From contig CAYPJE010000031.1 of assembly GCA_964410945.1 (NCBI GenBank), positions 1 to 37,943 of the forward strand: DNA of 37,943 bases. Reading direction: 5' to 3'. The DNA is from CAYPJE01 sp964410945. Its GTDB lineage: Bacteria; Fidelibacterota; Marinisomatia; Marinisomatales; TCS56. The notes under the pieces were generated by a model, which saw only the letters and a list, made by a program, of their open reading frames with translations, was not told where the DNA came from and did no database searches. The translations under genes and the position numbers were made by a program. Shown piece by piece: positions 15,500-25,200 of the stretch; the stretch's first letter is position 1; each line of letters opens with the position of its first letter.

Positions 15500-16347
15500 C
15501 AGATTGCCTCCGGCAAATTTTTAATATCTGAATAATGGTAAACAGGACCATCCATACAAACATAAGTTTCATTGATCTGGCAATGTCCGCATTTACCCAC
15601 ACCACATTTCATCCGCCGTTCGAGGGACATATAAATATTTTCCTCGGGCAGGCGTTTTGTTTTAAGGGACATGAGAACAAATTTGTACATGACCGGCGGG
15701 CCAACAACGGCTGCGATCGTGTTATCCAGATCCAGGTCGAGGGATGGAATCAAGGTTGTGATCACCCCGGTGTTGCCTTTCCAGTCCGGTGTTCCCTGAT
15801 CTACGGTAACGTGATATTCGATCTGGGGATCTTTGGACCACTGTTCCAGCTCATCGCGGAATAGCAGATCTTCCGGTGTTTTGGCACCGTACAGGATAAT
15901 CAGGCGTCCGTAGTCATCACGGTTATCGATAACATGGTTGATCAATGAGCGCAGGGGAACCAGTCCGATTCCACCACCGATCACCAGAATGTCTTTGCCT
16001 TTGAAATCATCTACCGGGAAACCATTCCCGAACGGTCCGCGAACGCCGATACGTTCACCGATTTCCATTTCATGCAGTTTGGCTGTGAGCATTCCAACCT
16101 TGCGGACACATATTTCAAATTTGTCCGGATTGGTCGGGGCGGAACAGATTGATATGGCCGCTTCGCCAATTCCAAACAGGGAAAAGAGTGCAAACTGGCC
16201 GGCGCTGTGTCCTAACGACTTACCTTCCGGTAATTGGATCTCAAACCATTTCTCATATTCAGTGAATTGTTTGATGGCCGTTATTTTAGCCATCTCAGGG
16301 TAGTACAATTCGCGCGGCTGTTGTTTCGGAGTAGCTAGCGTAGTCAT
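15499..16347 (-). CDS. hydG: FAD/NAD(P)-binding hydrogenase subunit (sulfhydrogenase gamma)
   Basis: This 282-residue protein is related to the dihydroorotate dehydrogenase electron-transfer subunit and ferredoxin-NADP reductases. An FAD-binding barrel contains VRGPFGNGFP. The nucleotide-binding domain contains IGGGIGLVPLRSLI and LIILYGAKTPEDLLF. A C-terminal [2Fe-2S] site is seen in RRMKCGVGKCGHCQ plus a later Cys in YVCMDGP. It is the NAD(P)H-reactive subunit of the cytosolic hydrogenase. NAD versus NADP preference cannot be read reliably. It overlaps hydB by four bases and hydD by one base, so translation is coupled. Confidence 0.93.
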   Translation of the reverse strand: MTTLATPKQQPRELYYPEMAKITAIKQFTEYEKWFEIQLPEGKSLGHSAGQFALFSLFGIGEAAISICSAPTNPDKFEICVRKVGMLTAKLHEMEIGERIGVRGPFGNGFPVDDFKGKDILVIGGGIGLVPLRSLINHVIDNRDDYGRLIILYGAKTPEDLLFRDELEQWSKDPQIEYHVTVDQGTPDWKGNTGVITTLIPSLDLDLDNTIAAVVGPPVMYKFVLMSLKTKRLPEENIYMSLERRMKCGVGKCGHCQINETYVCMDGPVYHYSDIKNLPEAI

Positions 16348-17408
16348 GCGGTCACCCCTTGCGTGGTCAGCTCACTGGGAGCATTCGTTTTTTTAAGTAG
16401 TTTTTGCTCGAATTCATCGCTCAACTGATTGACGATATTAACGATACTGATACCGGCCGTACAGTAGGCGGTGCAGCGTCCACAGCCAACACACCAGGGT
16501 TCGCCGGTTTTATCGGTAATATACTTGAACTTGCGGTAGATACGATGGCGCTGGCGTTCGGCCAGGCGGTGCCGGAAGTTTTCACCACCGGCAACAGCGG
16601 CGAAACTATGCAGCATGCAGCCATCCCAATGACGGTCACGGCTACCTTCTTCCAGTGATAATTCAACATTGTCCACTACGTTGAAACAGTAGCAGGTCGG
16701 GCAGACCAGGTTGCAGGTTCCGCAACCGACACATTTTTCAGAAACTTTATCCCAGACTTTAGAATCCCAGGCGGTTTCCATGACTTCAGGCAGGCGGTTG
16801 TAGTTGAATTTAATTTTATTCTTAAACTGTCGATTAGCAGTTGATTCTTCAATAGGATCTTCCAGTTTGGCAAATCCTTTGATCAGTTCCTCGCCACGTT
16901 CGGTCAGCACCGAAACAGTATAGCCATTTTCATGCTTGTTAAGGAAAAGGTCAAAACCTTCGGTTTCTTCCACAGTGATCCCGACAGAACGGCAGAAATG
17001 ATATTCGTCCGGTTCAAAAGATACACCGATGAAACTGCAGTTTTCGCGCCGGATAAGGTAATTCGCCTCCGGTGTACGATGACTGAAATTGAAGTCAAGT
17101 TTGAGGACTGCTTTCATATCGTAGGAATGAACCCCGAAAAAGATACGCGATGGATTATTGATATCAATTTTTTCGTAGGTATTATCAATCAGTGAATACT
17201 TCAGCATTTTCTCGTTTGGCGGCAGGAAAAACTTCCGGATCGATTGAAGGGTCCGGTTGTAGTCCAGCACTACCTGTTCGGGATCGCTGACAGTATTAAA
17301 ACTGAATGAATTATCACCCTTTTTATGGGGAGCAATGACCTCACTGTGCTTCTGTAAATGCGTGACAAAATCAGAAATATTTTGTAACTGTAGGTTGTAT
17401 TTGTTCAT
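16344..17408 (-). CDS. hydB: 4Fe-4S hydrogenase subunit (sulfhydrogenase beta)
   Basis: This electron-transfer subunit of about 354 residues is the first gene of the group 3b operon. The N-terminal two thirds match the long cysteine-poor domain of sulfhydrogenase beta subunits, including a GVHSYDMKAVLKLD segment. Two [4Fe-4S] motifs follow: CVGCGTCNLVCPTCYC and CVGCGRCTAYCTAG. I use the ATG at 17408. An in-frame GTG at 17417 would add three residues and cannot be excluded. It should connect the FAD subunit to the small subunit. A 287- to 296-base gap separates it from the divergent peptidase gene and must hold the operon promoter. I could not pick one convincingly. Confidence 0.9.
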   Translation of the reverse strand: MNKYNLQLQNISDFVTHLQKHSEVIAPHKKGDNSFSFNTVSDPEQVVLDYNRTLQSIRKFFLPPNEKMLKYSLIDNTYEKIDINNPSRIFFGVHSYDMKAVLKLDFNFSHRTPEANYLIRRENCSFIGVSFEPDEYHFCRSVGITVEETEGFDLFLNKHENGYTVSVLTERGEELIKGFAKLEDPIEESTANRQFKNKIKFNYNRLPEVMETAWDSKVWDKVSEKCVGCGTCNLVCPTCYCFNVVDNVELSLEEGSRDRHWDGCMLHSFAAVAGGENFRHRLAERQRHRIYRKFKYITDKTGEPWCVGCGRCTAYCTAGISIVNIVNQLSDEFEQKLLKKTNAPSELTTQGVTA

Positions 17409-17660
17409 TATTAGCACCAGTTGAAAGGATTATTTAGTAGGTTGAAAGGTTGGTTTGTATAGTAAAAAATATTCGTTTCTCCATTGCCTTTTGGCAGTCC
17501 TGGAGTTCTGGATTTTACTGTATGTTCCACAAAGTTGCCGGAAATATTAGAGAACCGAATGATTATAACAAGACCTTCTTATCCTGATTTTAAAAGTGGA
17601 CTGATATACCAAGCAAGCGAAACAGGCTTGTTAGGGTTATAAATACCCTGTGATAAAAGG

Positions 17661-17697
17661 CTCCGGTTAGCACTAAATTCCAGCATTATTGCCGGAG
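17661..17697 (+). promoter_or_regulatory. leader stem pairing with the peptidase ribosome binding site
   Basis: CTCCGG at 17661-17666 is complementary to CCGGAG at 17692-17697, which contains most of the strong GGAGG Shine-Dalgarno (17694-17698) for the GTG start at 17705. The stem is only six base pairs with a loop of about 25 bases. It could modestly mask the ribosome binding site, or it could be chance. Confidence 0.3.
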
Positions 17698-17704
17698 GCT
17701 TCAC

Positions 17705-19816
17705 GTGTTTAAAAATAAAATATTTAGTTTAATTTTTCCAATATTGGTTTTTATGGTGCCCGGGGAGGGACAATGGAATTATCCTCCTACCCGTGTCAGT
17801 ACGGTGATTGATGAATTGCACGGTCTTAGAATCTCCGATGATTACCGTTGGCTGGAGGATCGTAGTAATCTGGCTACAGTTGACTGGATTGAGGTGCAGA
17901 ATACCTTTACACACACCATAATCGACACTCTGTCGCAACGTACAAAAATTGAAGCCATTGTAACCGATATTTATGCTATGCCCGAGATGTCAATTCCCAA
18001 ACTGTATGGCGACCGGTATTTTTACTTCAAGCGCAGTTCCGGACAAAATCAGAGTGTGCTGTATTTTAGTGATTCCTTCCCGGGATCGAACGAATTGATT
18101 GCTCTCGATCCGAATACCTGGAGTGGGGATGGTACGATTGGCATTGATTGGCAGTATCCGTCGCCCAGCGGTAAATATTTAGCCTACGGATATTCACCAG
18201 GTGGATCGGAGGTGAGTACGCTGAATATTAAGAATATTAATGAAGGAACGGATGTACCTCTGGAGATTCCATATACCAGGGCCAGCCCGGTGGTCTGGTT
18301 GTCGGACGAATCCGGTTTTTATTACGTCCGCTATCCTGTTCCCGGCTCGGTTAAAGCAGGCGATGAGCATTATTTCAGGCGACTGTATTTCCATGATCTG
18401 GCTGATTCGACCTGGGAGAATGATCCACTGATTTTTGGTGATCAGCTGGGTCGTGAGGACTGGGTTTCGGCCTATGCAACTTCCGATGGCAATTACATGC
18501 TGATCCGCAGTTCCCTTAATTGGGCGGTTAATGATTTGTATCTGATGCCCCTGGAGCGGGATGCCAAGTTGATTCCGTTAGCGGTTGGCTTGGATGGCTA
18601 TTTCGAGGCCGATATCTACGATCAGAAAATTTTTCTGCGGACCAATTTTGAAGCACCCCGATTCAGATTATTGGTTACTCCGGTTGATCAACCCGAAATC
18701 GACAACTGGCGGGAATTGATTCCCGAATCTCGGGCGAGACTGGAATCATTTGTTTTAGCCGACGGACAGATTGCAGCAGTGACACGCGATGATGTTGTTT
18801 CACATCTCTGGATGTATTCCATGGATGGTAAGAGAAAATGGGAGATTCCGTTACCAATGATGGGAACGATTGAAAAATTGTATGGCGATCCCCATTCCTA
18901 TGATCTGTTCTTTGACTTTGAATCAATGGTTTATCCACCATCAATATTCCATTTTGATTTATTCAGTGACCAGTTGAATCAAATCCACCGGCCGGATTTC
19001 CGGCACGATTTATCAAATATGGTTATCAAGCAGGTGTTTTACCCATCTCAGGATGGAACTATGATACCGATGTTTATCGTTCACAATGATACCTTAAAAA
19101 TGTCCGGTGATAACCCGACCCTGATTTATGGTTACGGTGGATTCGATGTTTCCAAAACCCCTGTTTTCAGTGCGACGGCCGTACCATGGATTTTAAATGG
19201 TGGGGTTTTTGCGCTGGCCAATATCCGCGGTGGGGGTGAATACGGCCGGGAGTGGCATGAGGCGGCCCGTCTGGAACGGAAACAAAACAGCTTTGATGAT
19301 TTTATTGCAGCCGGTGAATGGTTGATTGAAAATAGATACACTAATTCAAAGAGACTGGCGATCCGTGGGGGGAGCAACGGGGGGCTGCTGGTGGGGGCGG
19401 TGATTACACAGCGACCGGACCTGTTTCAGGCTGCCATTTGCGGTGTTCCTCTACTGGATATGATCAGGTACCATAAGTTTTCGATTGCCAGTTTGTGGAT
19501 TCCGGAATATGGTTCGGCCGATGATCCGGATCAGTTTCAATTCATTTATACCTATTCACCTTATCATAATGTGCGTTCGCATACTGACTATCCGGCCACT
19601 ATGTTTACCACCAGTGAATTCGATACCCGGGTCGATCCTTTACATGCCTGCAAAATGACTGCCCTGTTGCAGAAAAAAAGTGCCGGCATCCGTCCGATAC
19701 TGTTACGATATGAACGCAGTGCCGGACACAGCAAAGGCAAACCGGTCGCCAAGCGCATAGCAACCCGCAGCGATGAACTGGCCTTCCTGATGTGGCAGGT
19801 TGGATTGAATCCCTGA
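17705..19816 (+). CDS. secreted prolyl oligopeptidase (peptidase family S9A)
   Basis: This is a 703-residue serine peptidase of normal family length. An N-terminal hydrophobic stretch (FSLIFPILVFMVPGEG) looks like a signal peptide. It is followed at once by the S9A opening YPPTRVSTVIDELHG and ISDDYRWLED. The middle forms the beta-propeller. The C-terminal alpha/beta hydrolase has GGGEYGREWHE, the nucleophile motif GGSNGGLLVG with Ser557, Asp640 in FDTRVDP and His675 in SAGHSKGKP. It should cleave short proline-containing peptides outside the cytoplasm. The start is a GTG with GGAGG six bases upstream. It stands alone, divergent from the hydrogenase block. Confidence 0.92.
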   Translation: MFKNKIFSLIFPILVFMVPGEGQWNYPPTRVSTVIDELHGLRISDDYRWLEDRSNLATVDWIEVQNTFTHTIIDTLSQRTKIEAIVTDIYAMPEMSIPKLYGDRYFYFKRSSGQNQSVLYFSDSFPGSNELIALDPNTWSGDGTIGIDWQYPSPSGKYLAYGYSPGGSEVSTLNIKNINEGTDVPLEIPYTRASPVVWLSDESGFYYVRYPVPGSVKAGDEHYFRRLYFHDLADSTWENDPLIFGDQLGREDWVSAYATSDGNYMLIRSSLNWAVNDLYLMPLERDAKLIPLAVGLDGYFEADIYDQKIFLRTNFEAPRFRLLVTPVDQPEIDNWRELIPESRARLESFVLADGQIAAVTRDDVVSHLWMYSMDGKRKWEIPLPMMGTIEKLYGDPHSYDLFFDFESMVYPPSIFHFDLFSDQLNQIHRPDFRHDLSNMVIKQVFYPSQDGTMIPMFIVHNDTLKMSGDNPTLIYGYGGFDVSKTPVFSATAVPWILNGGVFALANIRGGGEYGREWHEAARLERKQNSFDDFIAAGEWLIENRYTNSKRLAIRGGSNGGLLVGAVITQRPDLFQAAICGVPLLDMIRYHKFSIASLWIPEYGSADDPDQFQFIYTYSPYHNVRSHTDYPATMFTTSEFDTRVDPLHACKMTALLQKKSAGIRPILLRYERSAGHSKGKPVAKRIATRSDELAFLMWQVGLNP

Positions 19817-19945
19817 TAATCCGTAGGCAGCATTGTTGATATTGGATTTATTTCCGGAATGTTATCTTGTGGTTGCTAGTTGATTATTTTATTTAATATT
19901 CAAATAGTCGAAACTTTTGTAATATTATCGCATTATTAAACCATA

Positions 19946-20302
19946 ATGCTGAAACAAACCACATCCCTGTTAATCATTCTGTTACTGGTTGGTGTAAACG
20001 GACTGCCGTTGCTGTCCTTCGGACAATGCGAAATGTCCTGCTGCCAGACCCAGGTTTCCTGTTGCAGCGATGGTTCGATGTCAGGTTGTGGCGGCAGCAT
20101 GGTGGCCTGTGAACACCCTTTGATGATTCCCCTGGTGGTTGCACCGATAGTCAAGGTTGAGCAGCAGGTTGAACGATCCATCACTGACCTAAGTGTAATT
20201 GCATCTACGTTTCCAGCTGATCAAGATTTCCAGATTGACGACCTCGACAAGAATCTGGCCGCCGAACCACCCCCGGCATATTTGCCTCCCCTTCTGATTT
20301 AG
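19946..20302 (+). CDS. small exported Cys-rich protein at the head of the copper-efflux cluster
   Basis: This 118-residue protein begins with a signal-like segment (TSLLIILLLVGVNGLPLLSFG). Seven cysteines then fall within about 30 residues (CEMSCC, SCCSDG, SGCGG, VACEH), interspersed with Met and His. The C-terminus ends in a proline-rich PPPAYLPP. The pattern suggests a periplasmic or surface metal-binding protein. It recalls small proteins with paired CC and a terminal PP motif found beside metal efflux genes in Bacteroidetes, though I cannot confirm the family. It lies 99 bases before cusB. No good Shine-Dalgarno is seen before the ATG. A weak promoter-like pair, TTGATA (19836) and TGTTAT (19860), lies upstream. 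Confidence 0.65.
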   Translation: MLKQTTSLLIILLLVGVNGLPLLSFGQCEMSCCQTQVSCCSDGSMSGCGGSMVACEHPLMIPLVVAPIVKVEQQVERSITDLSVIASTFPADQDFQIDDLDKNLAAEPPPAYLPPLLI

Positions 20303-20401
20303 ACTACCTTTATTATCTAGCGACGATGTCGACGAAACTGCTGTCTATGGACACGACAGGTTGTCTGCGTTTATTAACACTCAATAAAGGGGAGTCTCTC
20401 A

Positions 20402-22216
20402 TTGAAAAAGATAAATTTAAATACTACTTCGAAAACTGTATTGTCAGGTTTAATCCTGATATCATGTTTCATTCTCGGGTATCTGCTGGCGCCTGATACC
20501 CGGTCTGTCGGACAAGCCGGTACCGGATACAATCAACGGACTGCTGATGCTACCTGGACCTGTTCAATGCATCCGCAGATAAAATTACCTGAGCCGGGGC
20601 AATGTCCTATCTGTTTCATGGATCTGATTCCTTTGGATGACAACGGTAGCGGTGAAGGTCCGATTGAGCTAACATTATCTGAACGGGCGGTGAAACTGGC
20701 TGATATTTCTGTGGCACCCGTCCAGCACGGAGTGGCACAGGCCGAGGTACTGTTATCTGGTAAGGTCGACTATGATGAAACACGGGTCAAAACCATCTCC
20801 GCCTGGATACCGGGGCGCCTGGAACGTTTGTTCGTGGATTATACCGGTATAACTGTCAATAAAGGTGAGCATTTGTTCGAGATCTACAGCCCTGAACTAT
20901 ATGTGGCCCAGGCCGAGCTGGTGCAGGTAATTAATGATTTGTCCGACCCGCAGACCGGACTGTCTCCGGAAAGTTATTCAGCCACCTACAAAGCTACCCG
21001 GCGGAAATTGGCCTACCTGGGAATGACTGAGGAGCAGATTGATGCCCTGGAGGATCGTGGTGGCCCCAGCGATCGTATTACCATCACCAGTCCGCTGGGT
21101 GGAGTAGTGATCCACAAAAATGCTGTTGTGGGCCGTTATGTTGATACCGGCTCACCGATTTACACAATTGCCGATCTCAGTCGGGTATGGGTGGTACTGG
21201 ATGCCTATGAATCGGATTTGCCCTTTCTGAGGTTTGGGCAGAAAGTGCAATTTACCACTGAGGCACTGCCCGGTCAGACGTTCGACGGCCGGATTACCTT
21301 TATTGATCCGATTCTGGATACGGGCACACGTACCGTGCAAGTGCGCATCAACCTGCTCAATCACGATCAGCAGCTGAAGCCGGGTATGTTTGTACGTGCC
21401 AGTATTGAGGCAATTCTGGATGCTGAGGGTTTAGCAGTCAATCCGCAATTAGCGAACAAATGGATCTGTCCCATGCACCCGGAAATTGTAAAAGAAGAAC
21501 CGGGGATTTGTGATGTTTGTGAAATGGACCTGGTGCCATCTGAAGATTTGGGGATCGTAAATATGCCGGAGAATGACCGTTTGCCATTGCTGGTTCCTGC
21601 TACCGCCGTTTTGAAAACCGGAAAACGGGCTTTGGTGTATATCCGTGATCCAGGTGCTGCTGAGCCAACCTTTGCCAGCCGTGAAGTCCAGTTAGGTCCC
21701 CGGGTGGGGGATCATTATATCATCCGCTCCGGCTTGACTGAAGGTGAGCTGGTTGTGGTCAATGGTAATTTCAAGATTGACAGTGCCATGCAACTGGCAG
21801 CCAAACCCAGTATGATGAATCCGGCGGGTGGTGTCAGTCCCAGCGGTCATCAGCACTCGACAGATACCCCCGTGGAAGCGCGTTCAGATCCGAAAAGTTT
21901 TAACGAACGCATGGTTCCATTCGGAGAAGCGCTGGCCCTGGTGGGATCGGCACTTGAAGATGGACGTCTGGATGACGCCAAAGCAGCTCTGGCTGCGATC
22001 AGATTCATGACCGGGAAATTCGATATGGTAGGTCTGAGCGATGGTGAAATGGAACGCTGGCATCAGGCGGCACCGCAGTTGGAAGCGATCCTCGAACATG
22101 CCGATCATTGGGTTGATCCAAATGCTGTACAACAGGCCTATGAGCAGGTGAACACTATCCTGGGCGTACTAAGCCCGGTTGACGAGATCAGCGGGGAGCA
22201 GGTCGGTCATGATTAG
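20402..22216 (+). CDS. cusB: CusB-like RND efflux periplasmic adaptor with two heavy-metal-binding motifs
   Basis: This 604-residue membrane fusion protein is longer than E. coli CusB. An N-terminal membrane anchor is followed by a heavy-metal-binding motif at residues 52-77 (WTCSMHP, then CPICFMDL). The adaptor core has ISAWIPGRLERLFVDYTG, the helical hairpin, and a beta-barrel with DTGTRTVQVRINL. A second metal motif lies near residues 354-380 (WICPMHPEI, then CDVCEMDL), inserted before the last adaptor domain. The C-terminal 110 residues form an extra helical region, possibly DUF3347-like. The start is a TTG with GGGGAG eight bases upstream. It should link CusA to an outer-membrane channel and deliver Cu(I)/Ag(I). 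Confidence 0.9.
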   Translation: MKKINLNTTSKTVLSGLILISCFILGYLLAPDTRSVGQAGTGYNQRTADATWTCSMHPQIKLPEPGQCPICFMDLIPLDDNGSGEGPIELTLSERAVKLADISVAPVQHGVAQAEVLLSGKVDYDETRVKTISAWIPGRLERLFVDYTGITVNKGEHLFEIYSPELYVAQAELVQVINDLSDPQTGLSPESYSATYKATRRKLAYLGMTEEQIDALEDRGGPSDRITITSPLGGVVIHKNAVVGRYVDTGSPIYTIADLSRVWVVLDAYESDLPFLRFGQKVQFTTEALPGQTFDGRITFIDPILDTGTRTVQVRINLLNHDQQLKPGMFVRASIEAILDAEGLAVNPQLANKWICPMHPEIVKEEPGICDVCEMDLVPSEDLGIVNMPENDRLPLLVPATAVLKTGKRALVYIRDPGAAEPTFASREVQLGPRVGDHYIIRSGLTEGELVVVNGNFKIDSAMQLAAKPSMMNPAGGVSPSGHQHSTDTPVEARSDPKSFNERMVPFGEALALVGSALEDGRLDDAKAALAAIRFMTGKFDMVGLSDGEMERWHQAAPQLEAILEHADHWVDPNAVQQAYEQVNTILGVLSPVDEISGEQVGHD

Positions 22217-25200
22217 TCATAACCTGTCACCACTGGATCGAATAATCCGGTATTTCCTGGAGAACAGGTTGATCGTTGGCCTACTGCTGCTGGTTGTGGT
22301 TGCCTGGGGAATACTGGTGGCCCCTTTTGATTGGCATATTTCCGGAATCGAACGCTCGCCGGTCCCGGTGGATGCCATCCCCGATATTGGTGAAAACCAG
22401 CAGATCGTTTTTACCGAATGGATGGGTCGCTCACCACAGGATGTGGAAGACCAGATAACCTATCCTCTGACGGTAGCACTGCTGGGTATCCCGGAAGTGA
22501 AAACAATCCGCTCCTACTCCATGTTCGGTTTTTCAACTATCTATGTAATCTTTGAAGAACAGGCCGAGTTTTACTGGAGCCGCAGCCGTATTCTGGAAAA
22601 GCTCAGTTCACTGCCGGCCGGTACAGTTCCGGATGATGTGAAACCGGCACTTGGACCCGATGCCACTGCTCTGGGACAGGTATTCTGGTATACCTTGGAA
22701 GGCCGTGATGAACAGGGAAATCCAACTGGTGGCTGGGATCTCCATGAACTACGCTCGCTACAGGACTGGTATGTGCGCTATGGTCTGATGTCAGCCGGTG
22801 GAGTGTCGGAGGTGGCCTCGGTGGGCGGATTTGTGCAGGAATACCAGATCGACGTGGACCCGGCGGCTCTGCGGCAAAACAATGTCAAACTGGCTGAAGT
22901 GTATAATGCGGTGCGCAATGCGAATCTGGATGTGGGTGCCCGAACAGTGGAAGTAAATCGGGTGGAGTATGTTGTCCGGGGATTGGGTTTTATTAAATCC
23001 CTGGAGGATATTGAACATACAATGGTCAAATCGGTGGAGAATGTACCGATCTACATTAAGGATGTGGCCCATGTGTCCCTGGGACCGGCGCAACGCCGCG
23101 GCGTGCTGGATAAGGAGGGATCCGAAGTGGTTGGTGGTGTAGTAGTGGTCCGGTATGGTGAAAATCCCCTGGCTACAATCGCCAATATCAAAGACAAGAT
23201 CAGAGAAATCAGCCCCGGCCTGCCTTCCAAAGAATTACCTGATGGACGAATTTCGAAAGTCGCTATTGTCCCATTTTACGATCGCACAGGATTGATCTAT
23301 GAAACGCTGGGCACACTCAATTCGGCCCTGCGTGATGAAATACTCATTACAATAATTGTGGTGCTGATGATGATTATGCACCTTAAAACAAGTTTGCTGA
23401 TCTCCGGTCTATTACCGCTGACGGTGTTAATGGTATTCATCGGAATGAAACTGTTCGGCGTGGATGCCAATATCGTCGCTCTGTCAGGGATTGCTATCGC
23501 AATTGGTACTATCGTTGATATGGGCATCGTTGTTTCCGAAAATATGTTGCGCCATCTGGAAATGGCCGATGATGGAGCCAAACGGTCGAAGGTTCTGTTT
23601 ACAGCAGTATCGGAGGTGAGCGGAGCGGTATTGACGGCAGTATCCACTACGGTGGTGAGCTTTCTTCCGGTTTTTACCATGGAAGCAGCGGAAGGAAAGA
23701 TGTTTCGCCCCCTGGCATATACCAAGACCTTTGCCCTGATAGCGGCGGTTATTGTTGCGCTGACGGTCCTGCCTTCGATAGCCAGTATGTTGTACGGAAG
23801 AAGAAAGGGTAAATCGAATACCGGATATTTGATCAACAGTATTACAATCGCCATTGGAATCGGTATATTCATTTTCGCGGCCTGGTGGGCCGGCACATTG
23901 GTGATATTGTTAGGTCTGTATCACCTCTCTAAAGCATGGCTGGGAAGGCGATTCGGTAAGCTGCCCGATCCTGGAAATGGAATTGTCATCCTACTGGTAA
24001 TTTTAATTTTAGCAGGCACCTGGGCACCGCTGGGACTGGAGCGACACGGACTGGTTAATGCATTGTTCGTATTTCTGGTTATTGCGGTGATCATGGGAGG
24101 TTTAATGGGCTTTACCCGTATCTATCCCCGTTTGCTGGCCTGGGCACTGGCTCATAAGCCAGTCATACTGTCTTTACCCGGCCTGGTGACGGTTTTTGGT
24201 TTAACAGTCTGGCTTGGATTTGGCAACCTGACTGGATTCTTCCCGGACTTTATAAAATCATCGCGGCCGTATAATGCCCTGTTGCATACCTTCCCCGGTT
24301 TGGGCAAGGAATTTATGCCGCCACTGGATGAGGGTTCGTTTTTATACATGCCTACGACCATGCCCCATGCGGGCATGGAAGAGGCCACCGATGTGTTGCA
24401 GAAGCTTGATATGGCCCTGTATACAGTACCGGAAGTGGAAATGGTGGTTGGCAAGCTGGGACGGGCCGAAACACCTCTGGATCCGGCACCGGTTTCCATG
24501 ATTGAAGCAATTGTGAATTATAAATCGGAATACATTACCGATTCGGCTGGTCGGCGTTTGACCTTTGCAATGGGCCGGGATGGTACTTTTTTGCGCGATG
24601 AACAGGGTAGTCTGATCCCTGATCGACATGGTAAACCATTCCGCCAATGGCGTGACCACATCAAAACGAACGGGGATATCTGGGACGAACTGGTGAAAGC
24701 CGCCAAATTACCGGGGACTACCTCAGCACCGTTACTGCAACCGATTTCTGCCCGGATTGTAATGTTACAGTCAGGGATGCGCGCCCCCATGGGGATAAAG
24801 GTGAAAGGCCCTGATCTGGCTACTATCGAACAGGTTGGTCTGAAACTGGAGCAGTTGTTAAAGGAGATTCCGGCGGTGAAATCATCGGCTGTGATTGCCG
24901 ACCGGATCGTTGGCAAACCATACCTGGAGATTGCCATCGACCGCCATGAAATCGCTCGCTATGGTCTTTCTTTGCGTAGTGTTCAGGATGTAATCGAAGT
25001 GGCCATTGGTGGCAAGCAAATTTCAACTACCGTAGAAGGACGTGAACGTTACCCGGTACGGGTTCGCTATCTGCGGGAGTTACGCGGCGATATTGAATCA
25101 CTGGAAGATGTACTGGTACCGGCATCTGATGGTACCCAGATTCCCCTGGGACAATTGGCCGACATCCAATATCAGCGTGGTCCCCAGATGATCAAGAGTG

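Noticed and set aside
17626..17656. Promoter TTGTTA with a -10-like TGTGAT for the S9 peptidase
   Set aside because: The spacing is only 15 bases and the -10 match is poor; the inverted GGGT...ACCC between them is only four base pairs.
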